A DNA stretch of 64,000 bases, taken from NCBI RefSeq assembly GCF_017307495.1, contig NZ_JAFKHE010000014.1, positions 62,001 through 126,000 on the forward strand, in the 5' to 3' direction. The position numbers and the translations under genes are program-made. Numbering within the stretch: the first letter of the stretch is position 1; each line of letters begins with the position of its first letter. Of the stretch, positions 51,824 to 61,703 are shown piece by piece. The DNA comes from Devosia sp. (lineage in GTDB: Bacteria > Pseudomonadota > Alphaproteobacteria > Rhizobiales > Devosiaceae). Below the pieces are notes generated by a model. That model had not been told where the DNA came from, searched no databases, and saw nothing but the letters and a program-made list of their open reading frames with translations.

Positions 51824-52605
51824 CACGCGCTCTCCACCGGGGCGCCGAAATAGGCTTCGATGATCTCCGGATTGGCCCGGATCTCGCTCATCGGCCCCTC
51901 GGCGATCTTCTCGCCCTGCGCCATGACGATGACCGGGTCGCACAGCCGTCCGATCAGGTCCATGTCGTGCTCGATGACGAAGAAGGTGTAGCCGAGCTCG
52001 GCGTTCATCCGCTCGATATTGGCTGCGAGGTCCTGCAGCAGCGTGCGGTTCACGCCCGCCGCCACCTCGTCGAGCAGCACGACCTTGGCGTCGACCATCA
52101 TCGTGCGACCCAGCTCGAGCAGCTTCTTCTGCCCGCCGGAGAGATTGCCGGCCAGCTCGTTCTTGACGTGGCCGAGCTTGAGGAAATCGATGACGTCGAG
52201 CGCCTTCTGGCGCACGTGCCGCTCGGCCTGCTTGACCATGCCCGGCATCAGCCAGGTCGTCGCGAGGCTCTCGCCCGGCTGGGCCGGCGGCACCATCATG
52301 AGGTTCTCGAGCGCCGTCATGTTGGAGAATTCGTGCGCGATCTGGAAGGTGCGCAGCATGCCGCGGTGGAACAACTGGTGCGGCTTCAGCCCGGTCACGT
52401 CCTGGCCGTCGAAGATGATCCTGCCGCTATCGGGCACGATATTGCCGGCCACGAGGTTGAACAGCGTGGACTTGCCCGCCCCGTTCGGCCCGATCAGCCC
52501 GGTGATCGATCCGCGCTCGACCCTGAGCGAGCAGTTGTTGACCGCACGCAATCCGCCAAAGCGCTTGCTGACGTTCTGAACGTCGATGACTGCGTCGAAG
52601 GACAC
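51823..52605 (-). CDS. livG: Branched-chain amino acid ABC transporter ATP-binding protein LivG
   Basis: GTG 52605 is chosen because 'FDAVIDVQNVSKRFGG' begins there after a G-rich ribosome site. The 260 residues have Walker A 'GPNGAGKSTLFNLVAG', signature 'LSGGQKKLLELGRTMM' and Walker B 'VVLLDEVAAGVN', in which the usual proline after DE is Val, a change common in this group. It is the first gene of the operon. livJ, the binding protein, is separate. Confidence 0.94.
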   Translation of the reverse strand: MSFDAVIDVQNVSKRFGGLRAVNNCSLRVERGSITGLIGPNGAGKSTLFNLVAGNIVPDSGRIIFDGQDVTGLKPHQLFHRGMLRTFQIAHEFSNMTALENLMMVPPAQPGESLATTWLMPGMVKQAERHVRQKALDVIDFLKLGHVKNELAGNLSGGQKKLLELGRTMMVDAKVVLLDEVAAGVNRTLLQDLAANIERMNAELGYTFFVIEHDMDLIGRLCDPVIVMAQGEKIAEGPMSEIRANPEIIEAYFGAPVESA

Positions 52606-52752
52606 CCCGCCCCCGTCCTGATGAGTAGTCTTGGCCCGGAACTTCTGGCCCGGTTCGGGGCATCTGCGCACATGCACAAATTCCGGTCAACCAAGCACCG
52701 CGTTTCGAATGGAGGCGGCTCTTAATGGCTTGTGGAAGATTTGACCAGATGG

Positions 52753-53115
52753 TCAAAGCGCCGCCAGCACCGCGTCGGCGGTCTGGCGGTTGGGCGCGAA
52801 CAGGATGTCGTACAGCGTCGCGAGCCGGTTCAGCGACTTGATGTCGACATCGTGCGGCATCGCCGTCAGCGGGTCCTGGAAGAAGATCAGCACGTCGAGC
52901 CGCCCCTCGGCGATCATGGCGCCAAGCTGGGCATCGCCCCCGAGCGGGCCGCTCAGCAGGCGCGTGACCTCGAGCCCGGTGCCCTCGGTGATCCGACCGC
53001 CGGTCGTGCCGGTCCCCCACAGCTCGTGCTGGCCGAGCTTGTCGCGATTGGCCATGGCCCAGGCGACCAGCTCGTCCTTCTTGTCGTCATGTGCCACCAG
53101 CCCGATCCGCGCCAT
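52753..53115 (-). CDS. mgsA: Methylglyoxal synthase
   Basis: From ATG 53115 the 120 residues include 'IGLVAHDDKKDELVAWA', 'WGTGTTGGRI' and 'LSGPLGGDAQLGAMI', with the catalytic Asp in 'GGDAQ'. It converts dihydroxyacetone phosphate to methylglyoxal when phosphate is scarce. The end product is detoxified through the glyoxalase route, of which gloB is in this window. The gene is next to DUF1801 and ABM genes in the same direction. Confidence 0.94.
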   Translation of the reverse strand: MARIGLVAHDDKKDELVAWAMANRDKLGQHELWGTGTTGGRITEGTGLEVTRLLSGPLGGDAQLGAMIAEGRLDVLIFFQDPLTAMPHDVDIKSLNRLATLYDILFAPNRQTADAVLAAL

Positions 53116-53153
53116 GGAAACCTCCGCCTTCCGCCCGCCCGGTTCTGCCCAAC

Positions 53154-53501
53154 TCAGGCCTTGAGTGCAATGGCCTCGGCCAGCAGGATGGCGAGCTCGT
53201 CCTCGGGGATGTCGGCGTCCGGCGCGAAGCGGATGAAGCGCACCTGCTTGCCGTCGCCCTTGAGCAGCGGCGAACTCAGCTGGCGGCCGTGCTCGAACAC
53301 CAGCGAGACATGGTCCTCCATCGGGAAGATCGCGCACACGAACCCGGCCCTGGGGTGGCGAAAGTTCACCGAGCCCCAGCCCAGGCGCGCCTTCGCCTCG
53401 AGGTCGGGGCGCACCGCCAGCAGGGTCAGCGCCAGCCGGCTCGCCAGCTCGGCGATCGGGGGCGGCAGTGAACGGGTGATCTGGATCAGGTCGGCGACCA
53501 T
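53154..53501 (-). CDS. DUF1801 family protein
   Basis: ATG 53501 gives 115 residues ('EAKARLGWGSVNFRHPRAGFVCAIFPMEDHVSLVFEHGRQLSS', across residues about 35-78), a pattern of the small alpha/beta DUF1801 family (YdhG-like). Its function is unknown. The upstream ABM gene ends one base before its start, so the two are coupled. mgsA follows 39 bases further. Confidence 0.85.
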   Translation of the reverse strand: MVADLIQITRSLPPPIAELASRLALTLLAVRPDLEAKARLGWGSVNFRHPRAGFVCAIFPMEDHVSLVFEHGRQLSSPLLKGDGKQVRFIRFAPDADIPEDELAILLAEAIALKA

Positions 53502-53502
53502 T

Positions 53503-53799
53503 TCAGTCGACCGAGAGTCGGATGCTTGCATGGCTCATCTCGAGGCCCATGGGATCGATCATGGTCATGGCCTCGCTCTGGGCCATCTCTTCCATCATTT
53601 TCGCGCTCGCCGCCAGTGCCGCCGCGTGCGACTGCCAGTACACGATGTCGATGAAGCTGCCGTCGTCCCGCTGCGCCAGGTGACGGGAGACGAAGCCGGG
53701 CTGGCGCTTCAGCCAGTCGTTGATCGGCGCATTGGCGTCGACGAACTGCTGCGCATCGCCGCGCGCCAGGCGGAATGTAACGAGTTCTAGTGCAGCCAT
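53503..53799 (-). CDS. ABM-like dimeric alpha/beta-barrel protein
   Basis: ATG 53799 gives 98 residues beginning 'AALELVTFRLARGDAQQFVDANAPINDWLKRQPGF', the pattern of ABM/EthD-like ferredoxin folds, with 'DIVYWQSHAAALAASAKMM'. The specific substrate is unknown. It is first in a probable unit with DUF1801 and mgsA. Two hairpins lie between it and the chemoreceptor gene upstream. Confidence 0.75.
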   Translation of the reverse strand: MAALELVTFRLARGDAQQFVDANAPINDWLKRQPGFVSRHLAQRDDGSFIDIVYWQSHAAALAASAKMMEEMAQSEAMTMIDPMGLEMSHASIRLSVD

Positions 53800-53804
53800 G
53801 ACGA

Positions 53805-53840
53805 CGAAACCCTCTCCTGCGGTCGCAGGGAGAGGGTTTC
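53805..53840. repeat. Long perfect hairpin before the ABM gene
   Basis: The 13-base arms at 53805-53817 and 53828-53840 are perfectly complementary, with further pairing in the loop (TGCG with CGCA). It is a member of the window's palindrome family and lies in the 87-base gap between a chemoreceptor and the ABM gene. Confidence 0.7.
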
Positions 53841-53848
53841 GCACGGTC

Positions 53849-53872
53849 GCCCTGACAGCGCGTGTCAGGGTT
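53849..53872 (+). terminator. Terminator-like hairpin beside the receptor stop
   Basis: CCCTGACA (53849-53856) and TGTCAGGG (53862-53869) pair perfectly over GCGCG. On the plus strand three T follow. It lies 15 bases past the chemoreceptor stop and, on the minus strand, is followed by the other hairpin, so the pair probably ends the receptor transcript. Confidence 0.5.
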
Positions 53873-53886
53873 TCATGGGAACAGGC

Positions 53887-56316
53887 TCAGAACTCGGCCC
53901 ACTCCTTGTCGATGGCGGCGCTGCCATGGCTCAGGTAAGAACTGGCGGCCTGCTTGACGCGCTCCTGCAGTCCCCTGATGCCGCGCGCCGGCTGCACCGG
54001 CGTCGCAAAGCCGGTGCGCTGCACCACGGGGGCGCTGCCGGTGATGGTGAAGGTATCGACCACCCGGTCGAGCTCGTTCACCTGGTTGTCGGTCTGCTCG
54101 ATCGCCGCGTTGGTCTGTTCCACCAGGGCCGCGTTGTGCTGCGTCATCTCGTCGAGAGTCCGCACCGCCGTGTTGACCTCCTCGATCGCCGAGGCCTGCT
54201 CGCGGCTGTCCCTGGCGATGCCGTCCATCAGCAGGTTGCTCGAGCGCGCCGCTTCCAGCATGGCGACCAGCCGCCCGGCCGCGTCGGCCACCAGCCTGGA
54301 CCCGGTCTTGACCTCGGAGCCCGACTGCTCGATCAGCGCCTTGACCTCGGACGATGCGCTCGCCGCCGACTGCGCCAGTCGCCGCACTTCGACGGCGACC
54401 ACGGCAAAGCCCTTGCCGGCGTCACCCGCCCGCGCCGCCTCGACCGAGGCGTTGAGGGCGAGCAGGTTGGTCTGGAAGGCAATGTCGTCGATCAGCCCGA
54501 TGATGTTGCTGATCTTGGCCGACGAGGCGGTGATCCGCTCCATCGCCTGGGTGGCCTCGCCCATCACCTGCCCGCCGTCCTCGGCCGTGCGGGTGACGGT
54601 GCCGGCCACGGCGCTGGCCTCGCGGGCCCGTTCGGCATTCTGCAGCACGGTGCTCGCCAGTTGCTCCATGGCGGCCGAGGTTTCCTCGATCGTCGCCGCC
54701 TGCTTGGTGGTGCGTTCGGAAAGGTCGTTGGCGCCCGACAGGATTTCGCCCGTCGCCGTCTTCAGCGATCGCGAGGTTTCCTTGAGCTTGCCCACGATGT
54801 CGCTGAGCGTGTCGCCCACCGCATTGGTGTCGTCGCGCAGCCGGGCGAAGGCGCCCTCGTAGGCGCCCTGCATGCGCTTGGTCAGGTCGGTATTGGCGAG
54901 CGCCGCCAGCACTTCGCCGGTTTCATTGAGGCCGCGGTCGACGGTGGCGACGAGATTGTTGATGCTGCCGGCGATGGCGTTGAGCTCGGCATCGGGGAAC
55001 TCGGTCTCGACCCGGCGCGAGAAATCGCCGGCCACCGCCGCGTCGACCACCTGGCCGAACGCCTTCTGCAGCTCCGCCATCATCTGGGTGCGCGCCTGCT
55101 GGTCGCGGATGATGCGCGCCGCCTCCGCCTCGGTCATCTCGGCGACGCGCAGTCCGTTGGCGCGGAACACTTCCACGGCCTTGGCCATGTCGCCGATCTC
55201 GTTCCTCATCTTCCCGAACGGTACGTCGACCTGGTAGTCGCCGTCGGCGATCCTGCGCATCACGCCGGTCATCCTGCTGATCGGCCTGGCGATGGCGCTG
55301 CCGAGCCAGGCGAAGGCCACGAGGCCGAGCCCGAAGATCACCAGCCCGCCCACGATCAGGTTGAGCATCTGTGCTTCCGAGGCGGCCAGCAGCGTCGCCT
55401 GCGGTACCGCCACCACGACGGTCCAGGCCTGCTCGGTGCCGGGCAGGTCGACCCGGCGGGCATTCATCTTCCAGGTCTGGCCGGCGGCCTCGCCGGTCGA
55501 CGAGAATGTGTCCGCGGTCTGCAGCGCTGTCGTCGCCTCGAGCGCCCAGGGCTCGGCGACTGCAGTACCGACCAGCGCCGGATCCGGGTTCAGCACCCAG
55601 ACGTTCTTCTGGTTGATGATGCCCATGAAGCCGGTGCCCATCGGCGGCTCGCCGCCCAACTTTGCGGCGAGGACGGCGGAATCGAACGCCACGCCGCTCA
55701 TCCCGACCGGCGTGCCGGCGGAGTTGCGGATGATGTTGGTGAAGCTGGTATAGAGCTTGCCCTCGATGCTGTCGGGACCGGTTATGGCCGGCACATTGGC
55801 CTTGAGCGGCTGGGTGAACCAGCTGTCGAAACCGGCTGGGCTATCGAGCGAGCCATAGCCCAGCGAGCCGTCGGGCTTGTGTTCGGCAAGGATGCCGACG
55901 TGGTCGCCGCTGATGATAAACTTGGAGCCGGAGAAGGTCGGCTTGGACGCGAGCCCGGATTCGGGCGCGAACATCATGTAGACGCCGAGCGCCCCGGGCA
56001 GGCTCGCCAGCTGCTTGGTGACGATATCGCCGTATGTGAGGGGCGAGGTATGGCCGGCCATCAGCGCCTCGGCGGTGCGCGCCGTCGAATCCGCGGCGAC
56101 GGCGAACGCGGTGAGGAAGGCCTTGACGGTTTCGGCCTCGGTCTCGGCGAGCCTGCCCACGACCTCGTCGGCCCGCGCCAGATCCTGCGCCCGGTTGCTC
56201 GAGACCACGTAGTAGAGCGAGGTCCCGATGGCGACGGTGAAGATCGCCGCGGCGGCCAGGATGATGGACCCACGCAGATTCAGCGTCGGCAGGGTCAGCT
56301 TGAACGGTGCGGGCAT
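53887..56316 (-). CDS. Methyl-accepting chemotaxis protein with docking pentapeptide
   Basis: This 809-residue receptor has membrane helices near residues 15-35 and 325-345, with a Cache-like periplasmic sensor between. Two HAMP-type segments follow (starting '[11 protein letters not shown]', and a second near residue 440), then the signalling hairpin with '[19 protein letters not shown]'. The C-terminus ends in Glu-Trp-Ala-Glu-Phe, matching the Trp-x-x-Phe pattern of CheR/CheB docking tails. It senses an unknown small ligand. A close relative is the next gene upstream. Confidence 0.95.
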   Translation of the reverse strand: MPAPFKLTLPTLNLRGSIILAAAAIFTVAIGTSLYYVVSSNRAQDLARADEVVGRLAETEAETVKAFLTAFAVAADSTARTAEALMAGHTSPLTYGDIVTKQLASLPGALGVYMMFAPESGLASKPTFSGSKFIISGDHVGILAEHKPDGSLGYGSLDSPAGFDSWFTQPLKANVPAITGPDSIEGKLYTSFTNIIRNSAGTPVGMSGVAFDSAVLAAKLGGEPPMGTGFMGIINQKNVWVLNPDPALVGTAVAEPWALEATTALQTADTFSSTGEAAGQTWKMNARRVDLPGTEQAWTVVVAVPQATLLAASEAQMLNLIVGGLVIFGLGLVAFAWLGSAIARPISRMTGVMRRIADGDYQVDVPFGKMRNEIGDMAKAVEVFRANGLRVAEMTEAEAARIIRDQQARTQMMAELQKAFGQVVDAAVAGDFSRRVETEFPDAELNAIAGSINNLVATVDRGLNETGEVLAALANTDLTKRMQGAYEGAFARLRDDTNAVGDTLSDIVGKLKETSRSLKTATGEILSGANDLSERTTKQAATIEETSAAMEQLASTVLQNAERAREASAVAGTVTRTAEDGGQVMGEATQAMERITASSAKISNIIGLIDDIAFQTNLLALNASVEAARAGDAGKGFAVVAVEVRRLAQSAASASSEVKALIEQSGSEVKTGSRLVADAAGRLVAMLEAARSSNLLMDGIARDSREQASAIEEVNTAVRTLDEMTQHNAALVEQTNAAIEQTDNQVNELDRVVDTFTITGSAPVVQRTGFATPVQPARGIRGLQERVKQAASSYLSHGSAAIDKEWAEF

Positions 56317-56498
56317 GGAGTGTCGGGGTCCTTCTGGAGAGTCGACGGCCGAAGATGCTTCTGCGGGCGATTCTCACGTGACCATGGCAGCGTTAACATC
56401 TGGTGACCGGTGGCAACGGCCGCACCTGCCGCGGCGCCAGGGCAAAAAGCCGGCACGAAGGGCGCCGGCTCTGCTGACGAGGGTCACATTCGAGCCGC

Positions 56499-59021
56499 TC
56501 AGAATTCGGCCCAGTCCTTGTCGATCGCGGCGTTGCCCTGCGTCAGGTAGGACTTGGCCGCCGTGCGCACCTTCTCGTGCAAGGCCTTGATGCCGCGCGC
56601 CGGCGCCGGCGCCGCCGCCGGGGCAGCGGCGGGCTCGGCATTGCGGTCCGTGCGGAACACGTCGACGATGCGGTCGAGCTCGGTGGCCTGCGCCTCGGTC
56701 TGCTCGATTGCCGCATTCGTCTCCTCGACCAGCGCGGCATTGTGCTGGGTCATCTCGTCCATCTGGCGCACGGCGGTGTTGACTTCCTCGATGGCGGACG
56801 CCTGCTCCTGGCTGGCCCGGGCGATCGAGTCCATCAGTTCGTTCGAGGAGCGTGCCGCGACCAGCATCGCCTCGAGCTTGGCGGCCGCCTCGGCCACGAG
56901 CCGAGAACCGGCCTTGACCTCGGTGCCCGACTGCTCGATCAGCGCCTTGACCTCCGCCGAGGCGCCGGCCGCCGACTGCGCCAGCCGACGCACCTCGACG
57001 GCGACGACGGCGAAGCCCTTGCCGGCATCGCCGGCGCGCGCCGCTTCCACCGAGGCGTTGAGCGCCAGCAGGTTGGTCTGGAAGGCGATGTCGTCGATCA
57101 TGCCGATGATGTTGGAGATCTTGCCCGACGAGGTGGTGATCCGTTCCATGGCATCGGTCGCCTGGTGCATCACCTGCCCACCCTCCTCGGCGGTGCGCGT
57201 CACCGTGGCCGCGACGCCCGAGGCATCCCTGGCGCGCTCGGCATTGGCCAGCACCGTGCCGGACAGCTGCTCCATCGCCGCCGAGGTTTCCTCGATCGTC
57301 GCCGCCTGCTTGGTGGTGCGCTCGGAAAGATCGTTGGCGCCCGACAGGATCTCCGAGGTCGCGGTCTTCAGCCCGCGCGAGGTCTGCTTGAGCCCGCTGA
57401 CGATCTCGCTCAGCTTCTCGGCCACCGCGTTGGTGTCGCTCTTGAGCTGCAGGAAGGCGCCCCGGTAGTCGCCGTCGACGCGATGCGTGAGGTCGGTATG
57501 GGCCAGCGCGCCCAGCACCCGGCCGGTTTCGCCCAGGCCGCGATCGACGGTGGCGACCAGTTCGTTGACGCCGTGGGCGAGCGCATTGAGCTCGGGGTCG
57601 GGGAACTCGGCCTCGACGCGCCGGCTGAAGTCGCCGGCGATGGCCGCGTCGACCACTTCGCCGAACGCCTTCTGCAGCGCCTGCATCATCTGCGTGCGCT
57701 CGGTGCGCCGCTGGATCGAGGCGGCCCGCTCGCCCTCGGTCATCTCGTTGACCTTGAGCGCGTTCTCCTTGAACACCTGTACCGCCCGCGCCATGGCGCC
57801 GATCTCGTCGCTGCGCTGGGCCCCCTTCACCTCGGTCTCGAGCTGGCCTTCGGCGAGCGCGTTCATGGTGCCGGTGAGCTGGCTCAGCGGCTTGGTGATG
57901 GTGCGCGAGAACACGAACCCGACGGCCGCAGCGATCGCCAGCAGCACGGCGCCGACGCCCAGCATCATGTTGCGCAACTGCGCCACCGGAGCCAGGGCCT
58001 CGTCCTGCGAGATCGTGGTGACCACGGCCCAGTTGGTGCCGTTGAACGACAGCGGGGTCGCCGTCGCGATCATCGGCATGCCGCGATAGCCCGTGGTGAT
58101 GCCGGTGCTCGGCGTCCCGGCCAGCGCCGCCTCGACCAGCGGATTGTCGTAGGCGGTGACGAGCGTATCGTCGCCGTCCGAAAACACCGAGTCGGAGCGC
58201 AGCAGCTTGTCCGACCCGACGATGAAGCTCTCGCCCGTCTGCCCCAGGCTCGAATTGTCCTGCAGCATCGCATTGATCGGCGCGACCGGCATCTCGAACG
58301 CCATCACGCCCATCAGCTTGCCGCGCTGGTCCAGCATCGGCGTGGCGAGGAAGCTCGCCGGCTGGCCGCCGACCGGATAGACCGAGGCCGACTCGTACAC
58401 CACCTGCCCGCGCTCGGTGAGCTGCATGGCGGCGCGGTAGGCCCGACCGAGGCCGGTATCGGCCAGATCGCCGCCCTCGGCGAAGTTGAGCGCGAAGTCG
58501 TCGTTCTTCATCACCGAGTAGACGAGGTTGCCGGTGGTGTCGAACATGTAGATGTCGAGATAGCCCTGCAGCTCGAGCTGCTGGCGGAACACCACCTGCA
58601 CCTTGTCATGGGTGAAGTCGTAGTTGGTGCGCCCGGTCTGCTTGACGTCGAGCTTCTGCCGCTCGCCGGCCGGATAGGGGTTCTCGGTGATGAAGCCCTG
58701 GCGCAGCGTCGCCACCGGGTCGAGCGGCGGCGTCGCCTTGGCGAAGCTCTTCCAGCCGATGGCGAAGTCGCGCACCGCCGAGATGGCGCTCTCGGTGGTC
58801 GCGGTCTTGACCAGGTCCGCCTCGATCGTCTTGAGGTAGGTCGAGAGCTGGTCGGCGTGGCTGGACGCCACGGTCTGCATCTGCCGCGCGCTCAGGTCGG
58901 CGACGATCGAGGATCCGATCAGATAGCTCGCCACGCCCACCCCGACGCTGACGACGAGCGCCGACCCGACCATGGCCAGCGGCAGCTTCTGCGCGATCCT
59001 GAACTTCGGTAGCCAACCCAT
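56499..59021 (-). CDS. Methyl-accepting chemotaxis protein with docking pentapeptide
   Basis: ATG 59021 follows AGGGAGGAG; the product is 840 residues. It has membrane helices near residues 15-35 and 360-385, a double Cache-like sensor between, HAMP segments ('[17 protein letters not shown]' and a second), and the signalling tip '[15 protein letters not shown]'. The C-terminus ends in Asp-Trp-Ala-Glu-Phe. Its cytoplasmic half is very like that of the receptor at 53887, while the sensor differs, a duplication with sensor divergence. An alanine/proline-rich linker precedes the tail. Confidence 0.95.
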   Translation of the reverse strand: MGWLPKFRIAQKLPLAMVGSALVVSVGVGVASYLIGSSIVADLSARQMQTVASSHADQLSTYLKTIEADLVKTATTESAISAVRDFAIGWKSFAKATPPLDPVATLRQGFITENPYPAGERQKLDVKQTGRTNYDFTHDKVQVVFRQQLELQGYLDIYMFDTTGNLVYSVMKNDDFALNFAEGGDLADTGLGRAYRAAMQLTERGQVVYESASVYPVGGQPASFLATPMLDQRGKLMGVMAFEMPVAPINAMLQDNSSLGQTGESFIVGSDKLLRSDSVFSDGDDTLVTAYDNPLVEAALAGTPSTGITTGYRGMPMIATATPLSFNGTNWAVVTTISQDEALAPVAQLRNMMLGVGAVLLAIAAAVGFVFSRTITKPLSQLTGTMNALAEGQLETEVKGAQRSDEIGAMARAVQVFKENALKVNEMTEGERAASIQRRTERTQMMQALQKAFGEVVDAAIAGDFSRRVEAEFPDPELNALAHGVNELVATVDRGLGETGRVLGALAHTDLTHRVDGDYRGAFLQLKSDTNAVAEKLSEIVSGLKQTSRGLKTATSEILSGANDLSERTTKQAATIEETSAAMEQLSGTVLANAERARDASGVAATVTRTAEEGGQVMHQATDAMERITTSSGKISNIIGMIDDIAFQTNLLALNASVEAARAGDAGKGFAVVAVEVRRLAQSAAGASAEVKALIEQSGTEVKAGSRLVAEAAAKLEAMLVAARSSNELMDSIARASQEQASAIEEVNTAVRQMDEMTQHNAALVEETNAAIEQTEAQATELDRIVDVFRTDRNAEPAAAPAAAPAPARGIKALHEKVRTAAKSYLTQGNAAIDKDWAEF

Positions 59022-59051
59022 GCGCCGCTCCTCCCTCGAGCAAACCTGCAC

Positions 59052-59282
59052 CGGGGGAAGGAGTCGGGGCGGGCGACCGGCAACGGCGCCGCCGTCACGC
59101 CGTCTTTCCCCCCAAAGACCCGTGTCGACTGCACGGAGCCTAGGCAGGCCGCCTTAACATCCTGTTACGCTTGCGCTACGTGCCCGGCCCGGGTTTGCGG
59201 GCATGTAGTCGATTACATGACGGCCACGCAAAAGGCCGCCCGAAGGCGGCCCGTTGCTTGTCGAGCTGCCGGCGCCGGCTAG
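59052..59282. other. Gap between receptor and CheY-like gene
   Basis: Apart from the terminator at 59234-59251 there is no gene here. The sequence upstream of the receptor is A/T-mixed but has no clear promoter boxes. Confidence 0.5.
59234..59251 (-). terminator. Rho-independent terminator of the CheY-like gene
   Basis: GGCCGCC (59234-59240) pairs with GGCGGCC (59245-59251) over CGAA. On the minus strand the hairpin is followed by TTTT, downstream of the response-regulator stop. It separates that gene from the receptor gene. Confidence 0.85.
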
Positions 59283-59672
59283 CTAGGACAGGACGCCGAT
59301 CACCGCCTCGATGCGCTTCTTCATCGTCGAGGCGTCGAACGGCTTGATGATGTAGTTGTTGACCCCCGAGGAGATCGCTTCCTTCACCTGCTCCTTGTCG
59401 GAGCGGCCGGTGGCCATGATGAACGGCATGCCCTGCGTCTTGGGATGCTTGCGGATGACGCGCAGCAGCGTCAGCCCGTCGATGTCGTCCATGTTCCAGT
59501 CGGAGATGATCAGGTCGACGGGGCTCTTCTCGAGCTTGCCCAGCGCGTCGCGGCCGGACTTGGCCTCGATGATGTTGGTGAACCCCAGTTGCGTCAGGAT
59601 GTACTTGCAGATGCCCCGCATCGACTGCTGGTCATCCACGATCATCACGCTGATTGCACTTGCCTTCGGCAT
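59283..59672 (-). CDS. cheY: CheY-like chemotaxis response regulator
   Basis: This 129-residue receiver-only protein has acidic residues Asp13-Asp14, phosphate acceptor Asp58 in 'LIISDWNMDDIDG' (the DWNM pattern is typical of CheY), Thr in 'ATGRS' and Lys in 'IIKPFDAST'. Phosphorylated by CheA, it would bind the flagellar motor. CheA is not in the window. A clear terminator follows it. It lies between the receptor and cheB. Confidence 0.9.
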   Translation of the reverse strand: MPKASAISVMIVDDQQSMRGICKYILTQLGFTNIIEAKSGRDALGKLEKSPVDLIISDWNMDDIDGLTLLRVIRKHPKTQGMPFIMATGRSDKEQVKEAISSGVNNYIIKPFDASTMKKRIEAVIGVLS

Positions 59673-59770
59673 GTTACGCTGTTGCCTTCTAGCCGCCCGA
59701 AATACGCCCGGGTCGCGTATCCGAAAAGCCTAGGCACTTTCCGTTACCAAACCATCAACCCGATGCCGCG

Positions 59771-60820
59771 TTATGCTGCGGATTTGAGCCGGGTCAGGGC
59801 CGCGGCGAGCCGCGCCGCGATCGCCTCGACCGGCGCCTGCTCGATTACCGCGCCCTCTTCGAACGCCACCCGCGGCATGCCGTAGACCAGCGCCGAGGCC
59901 TGGCTCTGGCCCACCGTGTAGGCCCCCGTGTCGCGCATCAGCTTCAACCCCCGCGCCCCGTCGCGCCCCATGCCGGTCAGGATCGCCCCCACCGCCATCG
60001 GCCCCACCGTCCGCGCCACCGACTCGAACAGCACGTCGACGCTCGGCCGGTGCCCCGAGGCCAGTTCGTCCTGCGTCACCCGGCACTTGAGCTGGCCCGA
60101 GCTGCGCTCGACGCGCAGGTGGAAGTCGCCGCGCGCCACGTAGGCATGTCCCGGCTGCAGCGGCATCCGGTCCTCGGCCTCGACCACCGTCAGCTCGGTC
60201 AGCTCGTCGAGCCGCCCGGCAAAGCGCGAGGTGAATCCCGCCGGCATGTGCTGGGCGATGACGATCGGCGGGCAGTCGGGCGGCATCTGGCCCAGCACCA
60301 CCCGCACCGCCTCGACCCCACCGGTCGAAGCCCCGATGGCGATGAGCGCGCCGGCGGGAGCGGCGGCGGTGCGCACCGGCACGTTCGCCGGCACCGCCCG
60401 CATCGCCCGCCCCCTGACGTCGGAATGCGCCGCCGCCCGCACCTTCTGGCGCAGGTTCTCGCCGAACGCCTCGAGCCCGCCGGCCAGCGTGGCATTGGGC
60501 TTGGCGACGAAATCCACCGCGCCCAGTTCCAGCGCCAGCAGCGTCTCGCTCGCCCCCTTGGTGGTGAGCGTCGAGACCATCACCACCGGTAGCGGATACA
60601 GGCGCATCAGCTTGTCGAGGAACTGCAGCCCGTTCATGTTGGGCATCTCGATGTCGAGCGTGACCACGTCCGGATTGAGTTCCTTGACCTTCGTGCGCGC
60701 CTCCAGCGGGTCCTCCGCCGTGCCCACCACCAGGATATCGCCGTCCTTGCCCAGCGTGCGCGTCAGCACCTCGCGGATGAGGGCGGAGTCGTCGACCACC
60801 AGCACCTTGATACTGTTCAT
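59771..60820 (-). CDS. cheB: Protein-glutamate methylesterase/response regulator CheB
   Basis: ATG 60820 overlaps the cheR stop by three bases as ATGA. The 349 residues have a receiver domain ('VLVVDDSALIREVL', acceptor Asp in 'TLDIEMPNMNG'), a linker, and a methylesterase domain with Ser in 'IAIGASTGGVEAV', His in 'IAQHMP' and Asp in 'TGMGRDGA'. It removes methyl groups from receptors and is switched on by phosphorylation. Both big receptors here carry docking tails that could recruit it. Confidence 0.96.
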   Translation of the reverse strand: MNSIKVLVVDDSALIREVLTRTLGKDGDILVVGTAEDPLEARTKVKELNPDVVTLDIEMPNMNGLQFLDKLMRLYPLPVVMVSTLTTKGASETLLALELGAVDFVAKPNATLAGGLEAFGENLRQKVRAAAHSDVRGRAMRAVPANVPVRTAAAPAGALIAIGASTGGVEAVRVVLGQMPPDCPPIVIAQHMPAGFTSRFAGRLDELTELTVVEAEDRMPLQPGHAYVARGDFHLRVERSSGQLKCRVTQDELASGHRPSVDVLFESVARTVGPMAVGAILTGMGRDGARGLKLMRDTGAYTVGQSQASALVYGMPRVAFEEGAVIEQAPVEAIAARLAAALTRLKSAA

Positions 60821-61677
60821 GCTGCGTCCCTCGCCTTCTGCTGTGCACGGGTCTGGTAGATGGTCTTGCCGACCAGCCTGAAGTTGGCGCCGCCGGCGCC
60901 GAGGTTCTCGGAATGCCCGATATAGAGGAAGCCCTCGGGCACGAGGATGGCGCCGAGCCGCGCGAACAGCTCGGCCTGGGTCGGCTTGTCGAAATAGATC
61001 GCGACGTTCCGGCAGAACACCGCGTCGAACGGACCGCGCATCGGCCAGGGATTGTTCATCAGGTTGAGCGGCTTGAACGCGATCAGCTCGCGCGCCGCCA
61101 TCGGCACGCGCACCTGCCCCGGCCCGGCCGGCTCGAACAGGTCGACGCGCTCGCGGGCAAGCCCGCTCAGCTCGGACTGCGGATAGACGCCCGCCGCCGC
61201 CTTGGCCACCACATTGGTGTCGATGTCGGTGGCCAGGATGCGGAAGTCCCAGCGCCGCAGTTCCGGAAAGGCCGCCAGCAGGTGCAGCGCGATGGTGTAG
61301 GGCTCCTGCCCGGTCGAGCACCCGGCCGACCAGATCCTCAGCTTCGGCCGCCCGCCCTCGATCCGCGGCCGGCGCTGGATCAGCTGGCCGACATAGGTCT
61401 CGAGGTGGGTGAAGTGGTGGTCCTCGCGCCAGAACCGGGTGAGGTTGGTGGTCAGCGCATTGATGAAGTCCTGCGCGTCGGCGGGCGTCCCCTGCCGCTC
61501 GAGGTAATCGAGATAGTCGTCGAACGAGCTGAGCCGGAGCGTGCGCACGATCTTGCCCAGCCGCGACACGACGAGCGTGCGCTTGGCCTCCGACAGCGAG
61601 ATCCCGGCCTCCTTGTAGACCCGTACCTTGACCCGATTGAACTCGCGGTCGCTGAGGGCAAATTCGCCCGGTTCCAT
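60817..61677 (-). CDS. cheR: Chemotaxis protein methyltransferase CheR
   Basis: ATG 61677 follows a G-rich site; the product is 286 residues. It has the N-terminal helical domain with 'RLSSFDDYLDYLERQ', the SAM-binding 'LRIWSAGCSTGQEPYTIAL', and 'DAVFCRNVAIYFDKPTQ'. It methylates receptor glutamates and, through its beta subdomain, can bind the Trp-x-x-Phe tail present on both receptors here. Its stop overlaps cheB. Confidence 0.96.
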   Translation of the reverse strand: MEPGEFALSDREFNRVKVRVYKEAGISLSEAKRTLVVSRLGKIVRTLRLSSFDDYLDYLERQGTPADAQDFINALTTNLTRFWREDHHFTHLETYVGQLIQRRPRIEGGRPKLRIWSAGCSTGQEPYTIALHLLAAFPELRRWDFRILATDIDTNVVAKAAAGVYPQSELSGLARERVDLFEPAGPGQVRVPMAARELIAFKPLNLMNNPWPMRGPFDAVFCRNVAIYFDKPTQAELFARLGAILVPEGFLYIGHSENLGAGGANFRLVGKTIYQTRAQQKARDAA

Positions 61678-61703
61678 ATCCGCCCCCAAATACCAGTCCC
61701 GTT

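Noticed and set aside
53875..59012. Long plus-strand frames (about 840 and 810 codons) across both receptor genes.
   Set aside because: They are shadows of the receptor genes in the opposite strand, for the same GC reason.
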